Below, one piece after another: positions 44,030 through 52,813 of a stretch of 64,000 bases of DNA. Below the pieces are notes generated by a model. It ran no database searches. It was not told the origin of the DNA and was given only the letters and a program-made list of their open reading frames with translations. This stretch comes from Chryseobacterium lathyri. GTDB lineage: Bacteria; Bacteroidota; Bacteroidia; Flavobacteriales; Weeksellaceae. Position 1 is the stretch's first letter. Each line of letters starts with the position of its first letter. Position numbers and translations under genes: made by a program. Location of the stretch: NCBI RefSeq assembly GCF_003290185.1, contig NZ_QNFY01000004.1, positions 62,001-126,000 on the forward strand, written 5' to 3'.

Positions 44030-45826
44030 TTATTTCTTTTTTTTCTGCTGCTCCTGAATTTTTTGTTGATCCTGAGCTTTCTCCATCATTTCTCTCATTT
44101 TCTTCTGGAATTTACCTTCAGATTTTGGCTTTTCTTTATTTGCCTGTATCTGCGCATGAATTTTCTTTTCATCCAGTATCCAGTATTTAATAACAAGAAT
44201 AATCAAAATATTGATCGCATTGGATACAAAATAATACCATGAAAGACCTGATGCTGACGTATTCAAGAAGAAAAGGAATGTAATAGGGAAAATATACATC
44301 AACACTTTCATGTTCGGCATCCCTTCCTGTTGAGGCTGCTGCATATTTCCTGAAGTCATTACTGTGTAGATTAAGATCACAATGGTACACGCTAGTGCAA
44401 AAACACTTAAATGATCTCCTAAGAAAGGAATCTTAAATGGAAGTTTAATCAAATCATCATAAGCCGTTAAATCTTTTGCAAACCAGAACCCTTTTCCTCT
44501 AAGATCTATAAAGTTCGGGAAGAAACGGAATAAGGCGTAGAAGATCGGAATCTGTACCAGAGCCGGAAGACACCCTGCCATCTGGTTTACTCCTGCCTTT
44601 CGGTAGATTTCCATAGTTGCCTGCTGCTTTTTCATTGGATCTGCATCTTTCAGCTTGGCATTTACTTCGTCAATTTCAGGACGAATCACTTTCATCATCG
44701 CACTTAACTTATGCTGCTTATACATAATCGGCGATAAGATCAGCTTTACAATAATTGTCATTAAGAAGATCACCCAACCTGCTGTAAGTCCCCAACTGGC
44801 AATAAAATTATACATTGGCATAAAGAACCCACGGTTCATCCAACCGATTAAAGACCATCCTAATGGTAATATTTCATCAAAGTTTTTATCATATGATTTT
44901 AACAAAGGTAAATCAAGCGGCATAAAATACCAGGTAAAATCCTGATTAAGCTCGCTTCCTGTCATCTGTACGAATCCTTCAAAATTAAGTTTCTTCAGGT
45001 ATTCGCCTTCTTCAATAGCTTCCTGATTTCCTTTACTTTGTGTGAAACCGCTTTTGGATTCAATTACAGAGGAGAAGAACTGCTGTTTTACACCAATCCA
45101 GTTAAGAGTTTCTTTTTCTTCCTCCATTGTTGTTCTTCCATCATAATCATAATCTTTATAATTATTGAAGGCATATGAGAATTCTGAGTGAGACTGTTCC
45201 TGTGCTCTACCCTTCTCCAGGTTTCTTACACTGTAGTCCCAGATAAAATCTGCTTTGTTATCAGCAGTAATAGCAGCAAGCCCTTTCGTTCTTACTTTAA
45301 AATCAAGTGTATATTTTGGAAGTAATGTGTAAACAAACTGAATAACAGCACTGTTGTAATTAGCCGTCATTGTTACGGTATTTCCATTAACAGCAGGTGT
45401 AAAAACCAAATCTTTAGTATTGATTACTTTTCCTGTTTTATCTTTAAACTGAAAACCGTAGTTCGAATTCTTTTTGTCGATCAGGTAAAGAGGAAGATCC
45501 GCCTTATCTGTTTTATGGTCATATGCTTTATATTCCGAAAGCTGCACTTTAGAAACCTGTCCTCCTAAGCTTGAGAATTCCACGTTCAGTTCTTTGTTGT
45601 TCAAACTGGCCGTCTGGATGGCACCAGGAGTTACATTTGGATTGATATTGCTTGCCTGAGTCTGTTTTACAGCATTTTTTACCTGCTCAACTTTCTGTTC
45701 CTGAGCTTTTAACTGCTCTTCTTTCGACTGTTTGTTCTGGAAATAGAACATGAATCCGAAAAGAACCAAACATAAAACCGCAAAACTGATCATTTGACTT
45801 TTATCGATTCCTTTGTTTTCTTGCAT
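44030..45826 (-). CDS. yidC: membrane protein insertase YidC
   Basis: A 598-residue inner-membrane insertase. The N-terminal helix (about 10-27, ISFAVLCLVLFGFMFYF) is followed by a large periplasmic beta domain (about 60-350). The conserved 60-kDa core (about 360-560) contains LSPIMYKQHKLSAMMKVIRPE, a charged cytosolic hairpin and MAGCLPALVQIPIFYALFR. The C-terminus is a long basic, glutamine-rich tail (KIQEQQKKKK) of the kind that contacts ribosomes. It inserts proteins together with SecYEG or alone. It lies 179 bp downstream of pyrG on the same strand, with a hairpin between them. Confidence 0.96.
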   Translation of the reverse strand: MQENKGIDKSQMISFAVLCLVLFGFMFYFQNKQSKEEQLKAQEQKVEQVKNAVKQTQASNINPNVTPGAIQTASLNNKELNVEFSSLGGQVSKVQLSEYKAYDHKTDKADLPLYLIDKKNSNYGFQFKDKTGKVINTKDLVFTPAVNGNTVTMTANYNSAVIQFVYTLLPKYTLDFKVRTKGLAAITADNKADFIWDYSVRNLEKGRAQEQSHSEFSYAFNNYKDYDYDGRTTMEEEKETLNWIGVKQQFFSSVIESKSGFTQSKGNQEAIEEGEYLKKLNFEGFVQMTGSELNQDFTWYFMPLDLPLLKSYDKNFDEILPLGWSLIGWMNRGFFMPMYNFIASWGLTAGWVIFLMTIIVKLILSPIMYKQHKLSAMMKVIRPEIDEVNAKLKDADPMKKQQATMEIYRKAGVNQMAGCLPALVQIPIFYALFRFFPNFIDLRGKGFWFAKDLTAYDDLIKLPFKIPFLGDHLSVFALACTIVILIYTVMTSGNMQQPQQEGMPNMKVLMYIFPITFLFFLNTSASGLSWYYFVSNAINILIILVIKYWILDEKKIHAQIQANKEKPKSEGKFQKKMREMMEKAQDQQKIQEQQKKKK

Positions 45827-45940
45827 TTTATTTTTATATTAAAATTTTAAATTTAATCAAGCATCACAATATGCTGCTTTTTGAGCTGACAAAAATACTG
45901 TTTTTTTATCAAAACTCTATGCATTACCATGTTACTATAT

Positions 45941-45980
45941 AATAAACTCAAGCTGAGAATAATCAGCCTGAGTTTATTTT
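45941..45980 (-). terminator. hairpin downstream of pyrG
   Basis: AATAAACTCA(A)GCTGA pairs with TCAG(C)CTGAGTTTATT, 26 bases after the pyrG stop. The T tract on the minus strand is short, so it is a probable rather than certain terminator. Confidence 0.6.
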
Positions 45981-46005
45981 AAGACGTTTATAGTAAATAA
46001 TTACC

Positions 46006-47613
46006 TTATTTCTTTTCGCAAGCCTTGACAAAGGCTCTGAATAGAGGGTGCGGCGTTGCTACTGTACTTTTGTATTCAGGGTGGTACTGCACTCCTACAT
46101 AGAACGGATGGTCAGGAAGCTCAAGAGCCTCTACCAGACCTGTTTCCGGATTGGTACCTGTTGCCAGGAACCCGTTCTTTTCAAATTCCTGAAGATAATC
46201 ACTGTTAAATTCATAACGGTGACGGTGTCTTTCTGTAATATTTTTAGTTCCGTAGATATCGTATAGTTTGGAACCGTTTTTCAATGAACATTTCCAAGCT
46301 CCAAGGCGCATTGTGCCTCCTTTGTCTACGATATTTTTCTGTTCTTCCATGATAGAAATTACAGGATCCGGTGTAGAGGTGTCAAATTCCATTGAATTCG
46401 ACTTGGTGTGTCCAAGAACATTTCTTGCAAATTCAATTGTCATGATCTGCATTCCTAGACAAATTCCCAGCATCGGAACTTTATTTTCTCTTGCATATTG
46501 AGCTGTAAGCACTTTTCCTTCGATTCCTCTATCGCCAAAACCTGGAGCAATAAGGATTCCGTCTACCCCATTTAAAGTCTCTTTAATATTTTCAGCAGTG
46601 ATATCTCCACTGTATACCCATCTTACTTTCACTTCAGTTTCAAGACTTGCCCCTGCATGTTTGAAAGCTTCAGCAATAGAAATATAAGAATCCTGCAGAG
46701 AAATATATTTTCCTACCAAGGCAATTTCTACAGTTCTTTTAGGGTTTTTGAATTTTTTAAGGAAAGTTTTCCAATCTTTCAGATCAGCTTCTTTATCATT
46801 TTTCAGATCCAATTCTTTTAAAACGACATCATCAAAATTTTGTTTCTGAAGATACATTGGAACTTCATAGATCGTTTCAAGATCTTTACATTCAATAACA
46901 TTATCCAGAGACACATTACAGAATTGAGCTAATTTCGCTCTCTGATCTTTTGGAATATTATGTTCTGTTCTACAAACCAAGACATCTGCCATAATTCCGC
47001 TTTCCATCAATTGACGAACGGAATGCTGTGAAGGTTTTGTTTTCAATTCACCGCTTGAAGCCAGATAAGGCAACAGGGTAAGGTGGATCACCATAGAATT
47101 CTTCTCACCAAGCTCCCATTTCAGCTGACGTACAGTTTCAATGTATGGAAGAGATTCAATATCTCCTACCGTTCCTCCGATCTCAGTAATGATGATATCG
47201 TAGTTCTGCTTGGAAAGCATTTTAATTCTTCTTTTGATCTCGTTGGTGATATGAGGAATTACCTGAACCGTTTTTCCCAAGAAATCTCCTTTTCTTTCTT
47301 TTTCAATAACTGTTTGGTAGATTTTCCCGGTAGTAACATTGTTGTTTTGGGAGGTAGGAGCATCCAAATAACGCTCGTAGTGACCTAAATCCAGATCCGT
47401 TTCTGCACCATCTTCGGTTACATAGCATTCTCCGTGTTCATATGGATTCAGTGTTCCGGGGTCGATGTTGATATAAGGATCCAGTTTTTGGATCGTTACG
47501 CTAAAACCGCGTGATTTTAACAAAAGTCCCAGAGAAGCAGACACGATTCCTTTTCCCAAAGATGAAGTTACACCTCCTGTCACAAAGATGTACTTTGTAT
47601 TCTTTTTACTCAT
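46006..47613 (-). CDS. pyrG: CTP synthase
   Basis: A 535-residue enzyme that makes CTP from UTP, ATP and glutamine. The synthetase half shows FVTGGVTSSLGKGIVSASLG (P-loop), DPYINIDPGTLNPYEHGE and EIGGTVGDIESLPYIE. The class I glutaminase half (about 300-535) shows APGFGDRG, LGICLGMQ (nucleophile cysteine) and YHPEY near the C-terminus. ATG 47613 (MSKKNTKYIF) is chosen; the in-frame ATG at 47631 lies inside the -7 box TAACTTTG (47629-47636). Confidence 0.97.
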   Translation of the reverse strand: MSKKNTKYIFVTGGVTSSLGKGIVSASLGLLLKSRGFSVTIQKLDPYINIDPGTLNPYEHGECYVTEDGAETDLDLGHYERYLDAPTSQNNNVTTGKIYQTVIEKERKGDFLGKTVQVIPHITNEIKRRIKMLSKQNYDIIITEIGGTVGDIESLPYIETVRQLKWELGEKNSMVIHLTLLPYLASSGELKTKPSQHSVRQLMESGIMADVLVCRTEHNIPKDQRAKLAQFCNVSLDNVIECKDLETIYEVPMYLQKQNFDDVVLKELDLKNDKEADLKDWKTFLKKFKNPKRTVEIALVGKYISLQDSYISIAEAFKHAGASLETEVKVRWVYSGDITAENIKETLNGVDGILIAPGFGDRGIEGKVLTAQYARENKVPMLGICLGMQIMTIEFARNVLGHTKSNSMEFDTSTPDPVISIMEEQKNIVDKGGTMRLGAWKCSLKNGSKLYDIYGTKNITERHRHRYEFNSDYLQEFEKNGFLATGTNPETGLVEALELPDHPFYVGVQYHPEYKSTVATPHPLFRAFVKACEKK

Positions 47614-47628
47614 TAGATTAGGTTTGTG

Positions 47629-47636
47629 CAAAGTTA
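47629..47636 (-). promoter_or_regulatory. -7 box of pyrG
   Basis: TAACTTTG on the minus strand, about 15 bases before the ATG at 47613. A TTG at 47657-47659 gives a spacer of 20. Confidence 0.55.
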
Positions 47637-47885
47637 TGGGAAAAAGAGATACAAAGCAATTTTTTAAATTTTGAAAACCGAAAAACCTCCTGTATCATTT
47701 ATAAATTCTGATTAAAAATTTCATCCATATTTTCATAAATGCAATGACAAAATGCGATAACCATCATGATTTCGGTATACAAATTAAAACCGAAATTCCA
47801 ACAGCTGCCACCCGTATTACCTTTTGCATAAGAATATCTTTTTAATCTGATAGGATGTTGACCAACGGGAAAAATTAATGACCAT

Positions 47886-47921
47886 AAAAAAGGCTTCTCA
47901 ATCACTTGAAAAACCTTTTGA
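47886..47921 (-). terminator. terminator of yceI-like gene
   Basis: Minus strand AAAAGG ... CCTTTT with a partly paired interior (TTTTCAA/TTGAGAA) and a run of T, about 20 bases past the stop at 47940. Confidence 0.65.
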
Positions 47922-47939
47922 ATTTAATTATTTACAAAA

Positions 47940-48506
47940 TTATTGTTTTATCAACTCAAAATATAGACTTACTTCCACATCTTTAGCTACTCCTGCACCG
48001 GTGGGATCGTATTTAATTCCATAGTCTAAGCGGTTAACTGTGAATTTTGTCTGAAAACCCATTACCTCTTTTCCCTGCTGGTTTTTGGTGACTCCTCCGA
48101 ATGTTACCGGAACACTTATTTCCTTTACAGTCTCTTTAATTTTCAGGGTTCCTTTCAGGATGTATGAATTTTTATCCTTGGTAATAGAGGTACTGTGAAA
48201 GCTTATTGCCGGGTATTTTTCCACATCAAAAAAATCAGCGCTTTTAAGATGTCTGTCTCTCATTTCTACTCCTGTGTTAATAGAGCTCACCTCTACTCCA
48301 AAATCGAAAACGGCATTATCTAAATTAGTGCCTTCAGTCGTTACTCTTCCTTTAAAAGAATCGAAACGTCCCTGTACAAAGCTAATCCCCATATGCTTGA
48401 TATTAAAGTTTACCGAAGAATGCATAGGATCTACTGCCCATTCAGTTTGTGCGAAACCCAGAACGCTTAACAGTGTGAAAACGAAAGATAAAAATACTTT
48501 TTTCAT
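47940..48506 (-). CDS. YceI-family periplasmic protein
   Basis: A 188-residue exported protein: signal peptide 1-19 (SVLGFAQ), then the YceI lipocalin-like beta barrel starting TEWAVDPMHSSVNFNIKHMG. It continues with RDRHLKSADFFDVEKYPAISF and ending VEVSLYFELIKQ. The family binds long isoprenoid or amide lipids in a closed barrel; in bacteria the roles are varied (quinone transport, acid or osmotic stress). No isoprenoid genes lie next to it. The gene below, a small membrane protein, is on the same strand 61 bp upstream. Confidence 0.92.
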   Translation of the reverse strand: MKKVFLSFVFTLLSVLGFAQTEWAVDPMHSSVNFNIKHMGISFVQGRFDSFKGRVTTEGTNLDNAVFDFGVEVSSINTGVEMRDRHLKSADFFDVEKYPAISFHSTSITKDKNSYILKGTLKIKETVKEISVPVTFGGVTKNQQGKEVMGFQTKFTVNRLDYGIKYDPTGAGVAKDVEVSLYFELIKQ

Positions 48507-48567
48507 AATAACTTAATTTTAGTTGAGTAAAGATAACACATATTGATTATCTTGTTCTTGATGTAGG

Positions 48568-48978
48568 TTAGTTTTTAATTTTAGATGAAATTATTTTAGA
48601 ATATAACAAGTTGAAGACAAATATGATCAGAAATACAACGAGTGAATTAACATAAAGGAATAAAGCAAGAAGTCCGGCATCTGTTTTATTTGAAAAATAA
48701 GCAAGGGGGTTCGTTCCAGAAATAATTAATGTTATTAAATAAATGATTTCAAATAAAACCGCAATTTTTAAAACTGAACTATAATTCTTTCTGAAGATTA
48801 ATATCGTAATAAAACTGACAATTGTTACAATAATGCATTCCACTAAAACCCCAATTGGCACCAGGGCAATTCCGTCTGATTTTTCTTTTAAAAAACATAA
48901 TGTCCATTCGCTGAATTGGGCATTAAGAAAACTCATCACAATAAATATGACCAAACTTCTCATTAAAATATTTTTCAT
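48568..48978 (-). CDS. small four-helix membrane protein, function unknown
   Basis: A 136-residue protein with four hydrophobic segments, at about 5-20, 39-60, 68-88 and 103-128. Loops are short and the tail is basic (SKIISSKIKN). No family motif is recognised. It is divergent from radA (55 bp between starts) and upstream of the yceI-like gene on the same strand, so the two may be co-transcribed. Base composition and codon use look like those of its neighbours. Confidence 0.65.
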   Translation of the reverse strand: MKNILMRSLVIFIVMSFLNAQFSEWTLCFLKEKSDGIALVPIGVLVECIIVTIVSFITILIFRKNYSSVLKIAVLFEIIYLITLIISGTNPLAYFSNKTDAGLLALFLYVNSLVVFLIIFVFNLLYSKIISSKIKN

Positions 48979-49033
48979 GTTTGGAAATTAATTAAAATTC
49001 TGAAAGGACATTCATTTTTTTTAACTTCGCAGT

Positions 49034-50383
49034 ATGGCAAAACTGAAAACAGCATATTTCTGTCAAAACTGCGGAACCCAATATTCCCAATGGATGGGAC
49101 AGTGCAAAAACTGTGGAGAATGGAATACCCTTGTGGAGGAAGTCGTAGAAAAAACCTCATCCAAAACTCCTCCGTTTTCAAAATCAAAACAGCACGTCAT
49201 CAACATTATTGAAGTTGAGACCAGTGAAGAACCGAGAATAAAAACACCTTCTGAGGAACTAAACCGTGTTCTGGGCGGAGGTATTGTGCTGGGTTCTGTC
49301 ACACTGATCGGAGGAGAGCCCGGAATCGGAAAATCTACACTTCTGCTTCAGCTTGCTTTAAAGATGAAGAAAAAAATCTTTTATGTTTCCGGAGAGGAAA
49401 GTGCTTCACAGATCAAGATGAGGGCAGACAGGCTGACAGATGTTCAGAATCCGAACTGTTTCCTTTTTACGGAAACTTCACTGGAAAAGATTCTCCACGA
49501 AGCCAAAAAGCTGGAACCGGATTTCATAATCATTGATTCTATCCAGACCTTACAATCTCAGTTGATCGAAAGTTCACCCGGAACCGTTTCCCAGATCAGG
49601 GAGTGTTCGAATGAAATTATAAAATTTGCAAAAGAGAACAATACCCCCGTATTCTTGGTAGGCCATATTACAAAAGACGGCCAGATAGCCGGGCCAAAAG
49701 TGCTGGAACATATGGTAGATGTGGTTTTAAACTTCGATGGAGACAGAAATCATCTTTTCAGACTGTTAAGAGCCAATAAAAACCGTTTTGGGTCTACTTC
49801 TGAAATTGGTATCTATGAAATGGTTTCACAGGGTTTAAAAGAAATCAGAAATCCTTCTGAGATCCTTATTACCAAGAAATTTGAAGAGCTTTCCGGCAAT
49901 TCCGTGGCAGTAACTCTGGAAGGAAACCGGCCTATGCTTCTGGAGATCCAGGCATTAGTGAGTACTGCTGTTTACGGGACCCCACAGAGAAGCTCTACCG
50001 GATTTGACGCAAAAAGACTGAATATGCTTCTGGCTGTTCTGGAAAAGCGTGCAGGATTCCAGCTTGGGGCTAAGGATGTCTTTTTAAATATTACCGGAGG
50101 AATAAAAACAGATGATCCGGCATTAGATCTTGCCGTGGTAGCCTCCATCCTGTCGTCCAACGAAGATATTGCCATTTCCGAGCATTACTGTTTTGCAGGC
50201 GAGATCGGATTAAGTGGTGAGATCCGGCCAATAGCACAGGTGGAACAGAGAATTACAGAAGCTGAAAAATTAGGTTACGAAAAAATATTTGTATCGAATC
50301 TTAATAAAATACCGAAAAGAAAATTTGGAATTAAAATTGAGGAAGTGAGCAAAATTGAAGATTTCCACGAGAGAATCTTTTAA
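49034..50383 (+). CDS. radA: DNA repair protein RadA (Sms)
   Basis: A 449-residue RecA-like helicase acting in recombination and branch migration. The zinc finger uses C10, C13, C24 and C27. Walker A is GGEPGIGKST (about 93-102), and the RadA-specific KNRFG motif is at 249-253. The C-terminal Lon-protease-like domain (about 275-449) holds GGIKTDDPALDLAVVASILS and EIGLSGEIRP. All domains are intact. A -7-like TAACTTCG lies just before the ATG, so the transcript leader is very short. Confidence 0.96.
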   Translation: MAKLKTAYFCQNCGTQYSQWMGQCKNCGEWNTLVEEVVEKTSSKTPPFSKSKQHVINIIEVETSEEPRIKTPSEELNRVLGGGIVLGSVTLIGGEPGIGKSTLLLQLALKMKKKIFYVSGEESASQIKMRADRLTDVQNPNCFLFTETSLEKILHEAKKLEPDFIIIDSIQTLQSQLIESSPGTVSQIRECSNEIIKFAKENNTPVFLVGHITKDGQIAGPKVLEHMVDVVLNFDGDRNHLFRLLRANKNRFGSTSEIGIYEMVSQGLKEIRNPSEILITKKFEELSGNSVAVTLEGNRPMLLEIQALVSTAVYGTPQRSSTGFDAKRLNMLLAVLEKRAGFQLGAKDVFLNITGGIKTDDPALDLAVVASILSSNEDIAISEHYCFAGEIGLSGEIRPIAQVEQRITEAEKLGYEKIFVSNLNKIPKRKFGIKIEEVSKIEDFHERIF

Positions 50384-50461
50384 AATATTGTAGGTTCATT
50401 AACTGATATAGCAAAGCGGATTAATTATTCACCATTCATATTTAATCTCTATCTTTAATCT

Positions 50462-51058
50462 ATGAATTATCTTGCTCATTCCTTTCTCACCTTTTCTGAC
50501 GGACAGATTGTAGGACAGTTTCTTGAAGATTTTATCCGGAACAAAGACCGCTATTCCTTTCCAAAGGACATTCAGGATGGAATTACGATACACAGGGCCG
50601 TAGATACATTTACAGATTCCCATCCCGCTATCCATGAAGCTAAAAAGGTTTTCTCTCCTTTGGTCAGATTGTATGCAGGTGCTTTTGTAGATGTTGCCAT
50701 GGATTATTTTGTAGCCACTGATCTTTCCCTGAATTCTTTAGCTGAATGGAAGGCACATTCCTTACGGGTATATAGAGTTCTTAATGAACATGAAGAATGG
50801 CTTCCCGAAAACTTCAAACTCATGTTGGCTAAAATGGAAAAAGATGACTGGCTGTATAATTACCGTGAAGATTGGGGCATTAAGTTCAGCATGCGTAATG
50901 TTCTCAATAAAGCAAAATACCTGAATCCTGACATTCCCGTTTTCGAAGCATTCCTGGAAAATAAACCTTTCCTTCAGGAATGTTATAACAATTTTTTTCC
51001 TGATCTTCTTGATCACGCCAAAGGAATCAATGCAATGATTCAAATGGATCATAAATAA
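50462..51058 (+). CDS. acyl-carrier-protein phosphodiesterase-like protein
   Basis: A 198-residue protein beginning MNYLAHSFLTFSDG and followed by GQFLEDFIRNKDRYSFPKDI, then GITIHRAVDTFTDSHPAI. These match AcpH (YajB), which removes the 4'-phosphopantetheine arm from acyl carrier protein using Mn2+. The histidine/aspartate residues in HRAVDTFTDSH and DVAMDYF are the likely metal ligands (HD-like fold). It follows radA by 78 bp and may share its transcript. A strong terminator follows. Confidence 0.87.
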   Translation: MNYLAHSFLTFSDGQIVGQFLEDFIRNKDRYSFPKDIQDGITIHRAVDTFTDSHPAIHEAKKVFSPLVRLYAGAFVDVAMDYFVATDLSLNSLAEWKAHSLRVYRVLNEHEEWLPENFKLMLAKMEKDDWLYNYREDWGIKFSMRNVLNKAKYLNPDIPVFEAFLENKPFLQECYNNFFPDLLDHAKGINAMIQMDHK

Positions 51059-51090
51059 AAAACACTTACAGGGAACGTAAGTGCTTTTTT
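51057..51090 (+). terminator. terminator after acpH-like gene
   Basis: CACTTAC / GTAAGTG stem within AAAAAACACTTAC ... GTAAGTGCTTTTTTT, overlapping the stop codon. Confidence 0.88.
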
Positions 51091-51597
51091 TAACAATTTG
51101 TGTTGTTAGAATCTGCTGCCTTAATGTGATAATGGGAAATTTTCACATTGCATTAATCGTAGTATAAAAACTGTTATTTAGCACCTTCATTTTTTGACTT
51201 TCGCTTTTATTAATCCCTAACTGATCAACAAAGACTTCTTAGGGTACAAATTAGAGCATCTGTTTCGTTATTAAGGTTTCCACTTATTTCCAATCAGCTT
51301 ATGGCTTTTTATTTCATTTATAAATGATGATTTCAGTGAAAATTTCTTTTTAAGAAATGATTAATTAAAAAAAACAACTACACACAAATATAATTTTTTT
51401 AAAGCAAAAAACAAAATATAATAGGCATTAATTAATAAATAATACCTAATTTTAAATAATTAATAACTAAATATTAAATTTATTGAAAAATAGTCATTGC
51501 AAATAATTTAAACATAGAGACCAATCAAGACTATTAATCAATAATTAGTGATTTAATACTTGTTTAAATTTATAATAGACAAAGGAAAAGTTGCCAA
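51091..51597. other. AT-rich intergenic region without recognised content
   Basis: About 500 bp between two convergent genes, extremely AT-rich in its right half. No open frame, RNA or clear repeat was recognised. Confidence 0.5.
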
Positions 51598-52098
51598 TTA
51601 AAACTGCCTGTATAAATATCGGTTGGGATAGGTAAGCTTTTCACTTTTTCTCTCACCATTCACAATCATGTGAACAATATTAATCTGATCATCAAAAAGA
51701 TTGTACAGAAAACTGACCGCCGACTCCACTTTTTTAGGCGTATTAAGGGTTTCCGACTCAAGAAAAACATTCACAGATTCACTATCTTCTTCATATCCTA
51801 CGTAATTTATTCTTAAAAACTTTCCGTCAGCTTTTAATTTGAAATATTCTGCACAATATTTTTCCAGAGCTTCATTAAGCCTGGCTTTATATTTTTCGTC
51901 ATTAAAATGGAAAGAGTTTCCATATTTTTTGCCTAATGCGTTTTCCAGATCATCAAGAAAAAAACGGCCTGTGATCTCAAAAGATTTGGATTTGGAATTA
52001 TAATTAATTTCAACAGAACCTACATGATAAGGATGCTTCACCTTTGAAAAAGAGAATAAAAAAAATACCGGTAATAAAAACAGCCATAAATTCTTCAT
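51598..52098 (-). CDS. DUF6702-type exported protein
   Basis: A 166-residue protein with an N-terminal signal or anchor (about 1-18, LWLFLLPVFFLFSFS). A HPYHVGSVEINYNSKSKSFEIT segment is followed by RFFLDDLENALGKKYG and a beta-rich C-terminal half. I recognise it as the Bacteroidota family DUF6702, whose role is unknown. It is divergent from the HupE/UreJ-like gene, with 66 bp between start codons. This association with HupE-like and M1 peptidase genes recurs in flavobacteria as I recall, which suggests a common envelope function. Confidence 0.78.
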   Translation of the reverse strand: MKNLWLFLLPVFFLFSFSKVKHPYHVGSVEINYNSKSKSFEITGRFFLDDLENALGKKYGNSFHFNDEKYKARLNEALEKYCAEYFKLKADGKFLRINYVGYEEDSESVNVFLESETLNTPKKVESAVSFLYNLFDDQINIVHMIVNGERKSEKLTYPNRYLYRQF

Positions 52099-52164
52099 AT
52101 GCCCTGACCTTTAAAATTTGTTCGAAATTAATCATTATTTTCGTACGCATTATATTTTTACGTT

Positions 52165-52746
52165 ATGATGCAGGATTTTCTCTTCTATTTAAACCTTGGC
52201 TGGGAACATATTATTTCTCTGGATGCGTTGGACCATCAATTATTTGTCCTCGCTCTGATTGCCGTATATTCTTACAGTGACTGGAAAAAAATACTGATCC
52301 TTGTGACTGCTTTTACAATAGGACATTCTATCACATTGGCATTGAGTATTCTCGATATTTTCAGAGTTCCCTCTGCCTGGGTAGAATTCTTAATTCCGCT
52401 CACAATTGTCCTTACCTCTCTGGATAATATTCTGATGAAAAACAAAAAGCAGACCCTGATGCGGACCAATTATTATCTGGCAGCCATCTTTGGGCTTATC
52501 CATGGAATGGGGTTTGCAAATACGGCAAGAGTGATGATCGCCAAAAGCCAGAGTATCGCCATACCGTTATTAGGCTTTAATATCGGGCTGGAATTGGGTC
52601 AGATCGTTATTGTTTTAGGGATTCTTATCCTTTTATTTATTTTGCTGAGCATTTTTAAGGTTAACAAAAAAGACTGGGTCCTGTTCGTATCTTCCGGAGT
52701 ATTCGCATTGGCTTTAAAAATGACTTTAGAAAGAATTCCTTTTTAA
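52165..52746 (+). CDS. HupE/UreJ-like membrane protein
   Basis: A 193-residue protein of about six transmembrane helices. The opening GWEHIISLDALDHQLFVLAL corresponds to the family pattern G-x-x-H-x(3)-G-x-D-H, with the middle glycine replaced by serine. TIGHSITLAL, GLIHGMGFANTA and NIGLELGQI follow, as in HupE and UreJ. Classical members are thought to import nickel for hydrogenase or urease. No such enzymes are seen here, so metal specificity is open. It starts ATG ATG and is 67 bp before the M1 peptidase gene. Confidence 0.85.
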   Translation: MMQDFLFYLNLGWEHIISLDALDHQLFVLALIAVYSYSDWKKILILVTAFTIGHSITLALSILDIFRVPSAWVEFLIPLTIVLTSLDNILMKNKKQTLMRTNYYLAAIFGLIHGMGFANTARVMIAKSQSIAIPLLGFNIGLELGQIVIVLGILILLFILLSIFKVNKKDWVLFVSSGVFALALKMTLERIPF

Positions 52747-52782
52747 CTTTGAAACATTTTTAATTTTTCAACGACTTATTAT

Positions 52783-52790
52783 TATCTTTG
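52783..52790 (+). promoter_or_regulatory. -7 box of the M1 peptidase gene
   Basis: TATCTTTG lies 23 bases before the ATG; no TTG at the right -33 distance. Confidence 0.45.
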
Positions 52791-52813
52791 ATAACTATTA
52801 AATCAATCCGGTA

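Noticed and set aside
47699-47905. 68-codon minus-strand open frame with a GTG start
   Set aside because: Its start lies inside the terminator of the yceI-like gene and its composition is unlike a real protein. Kept as non-coding.
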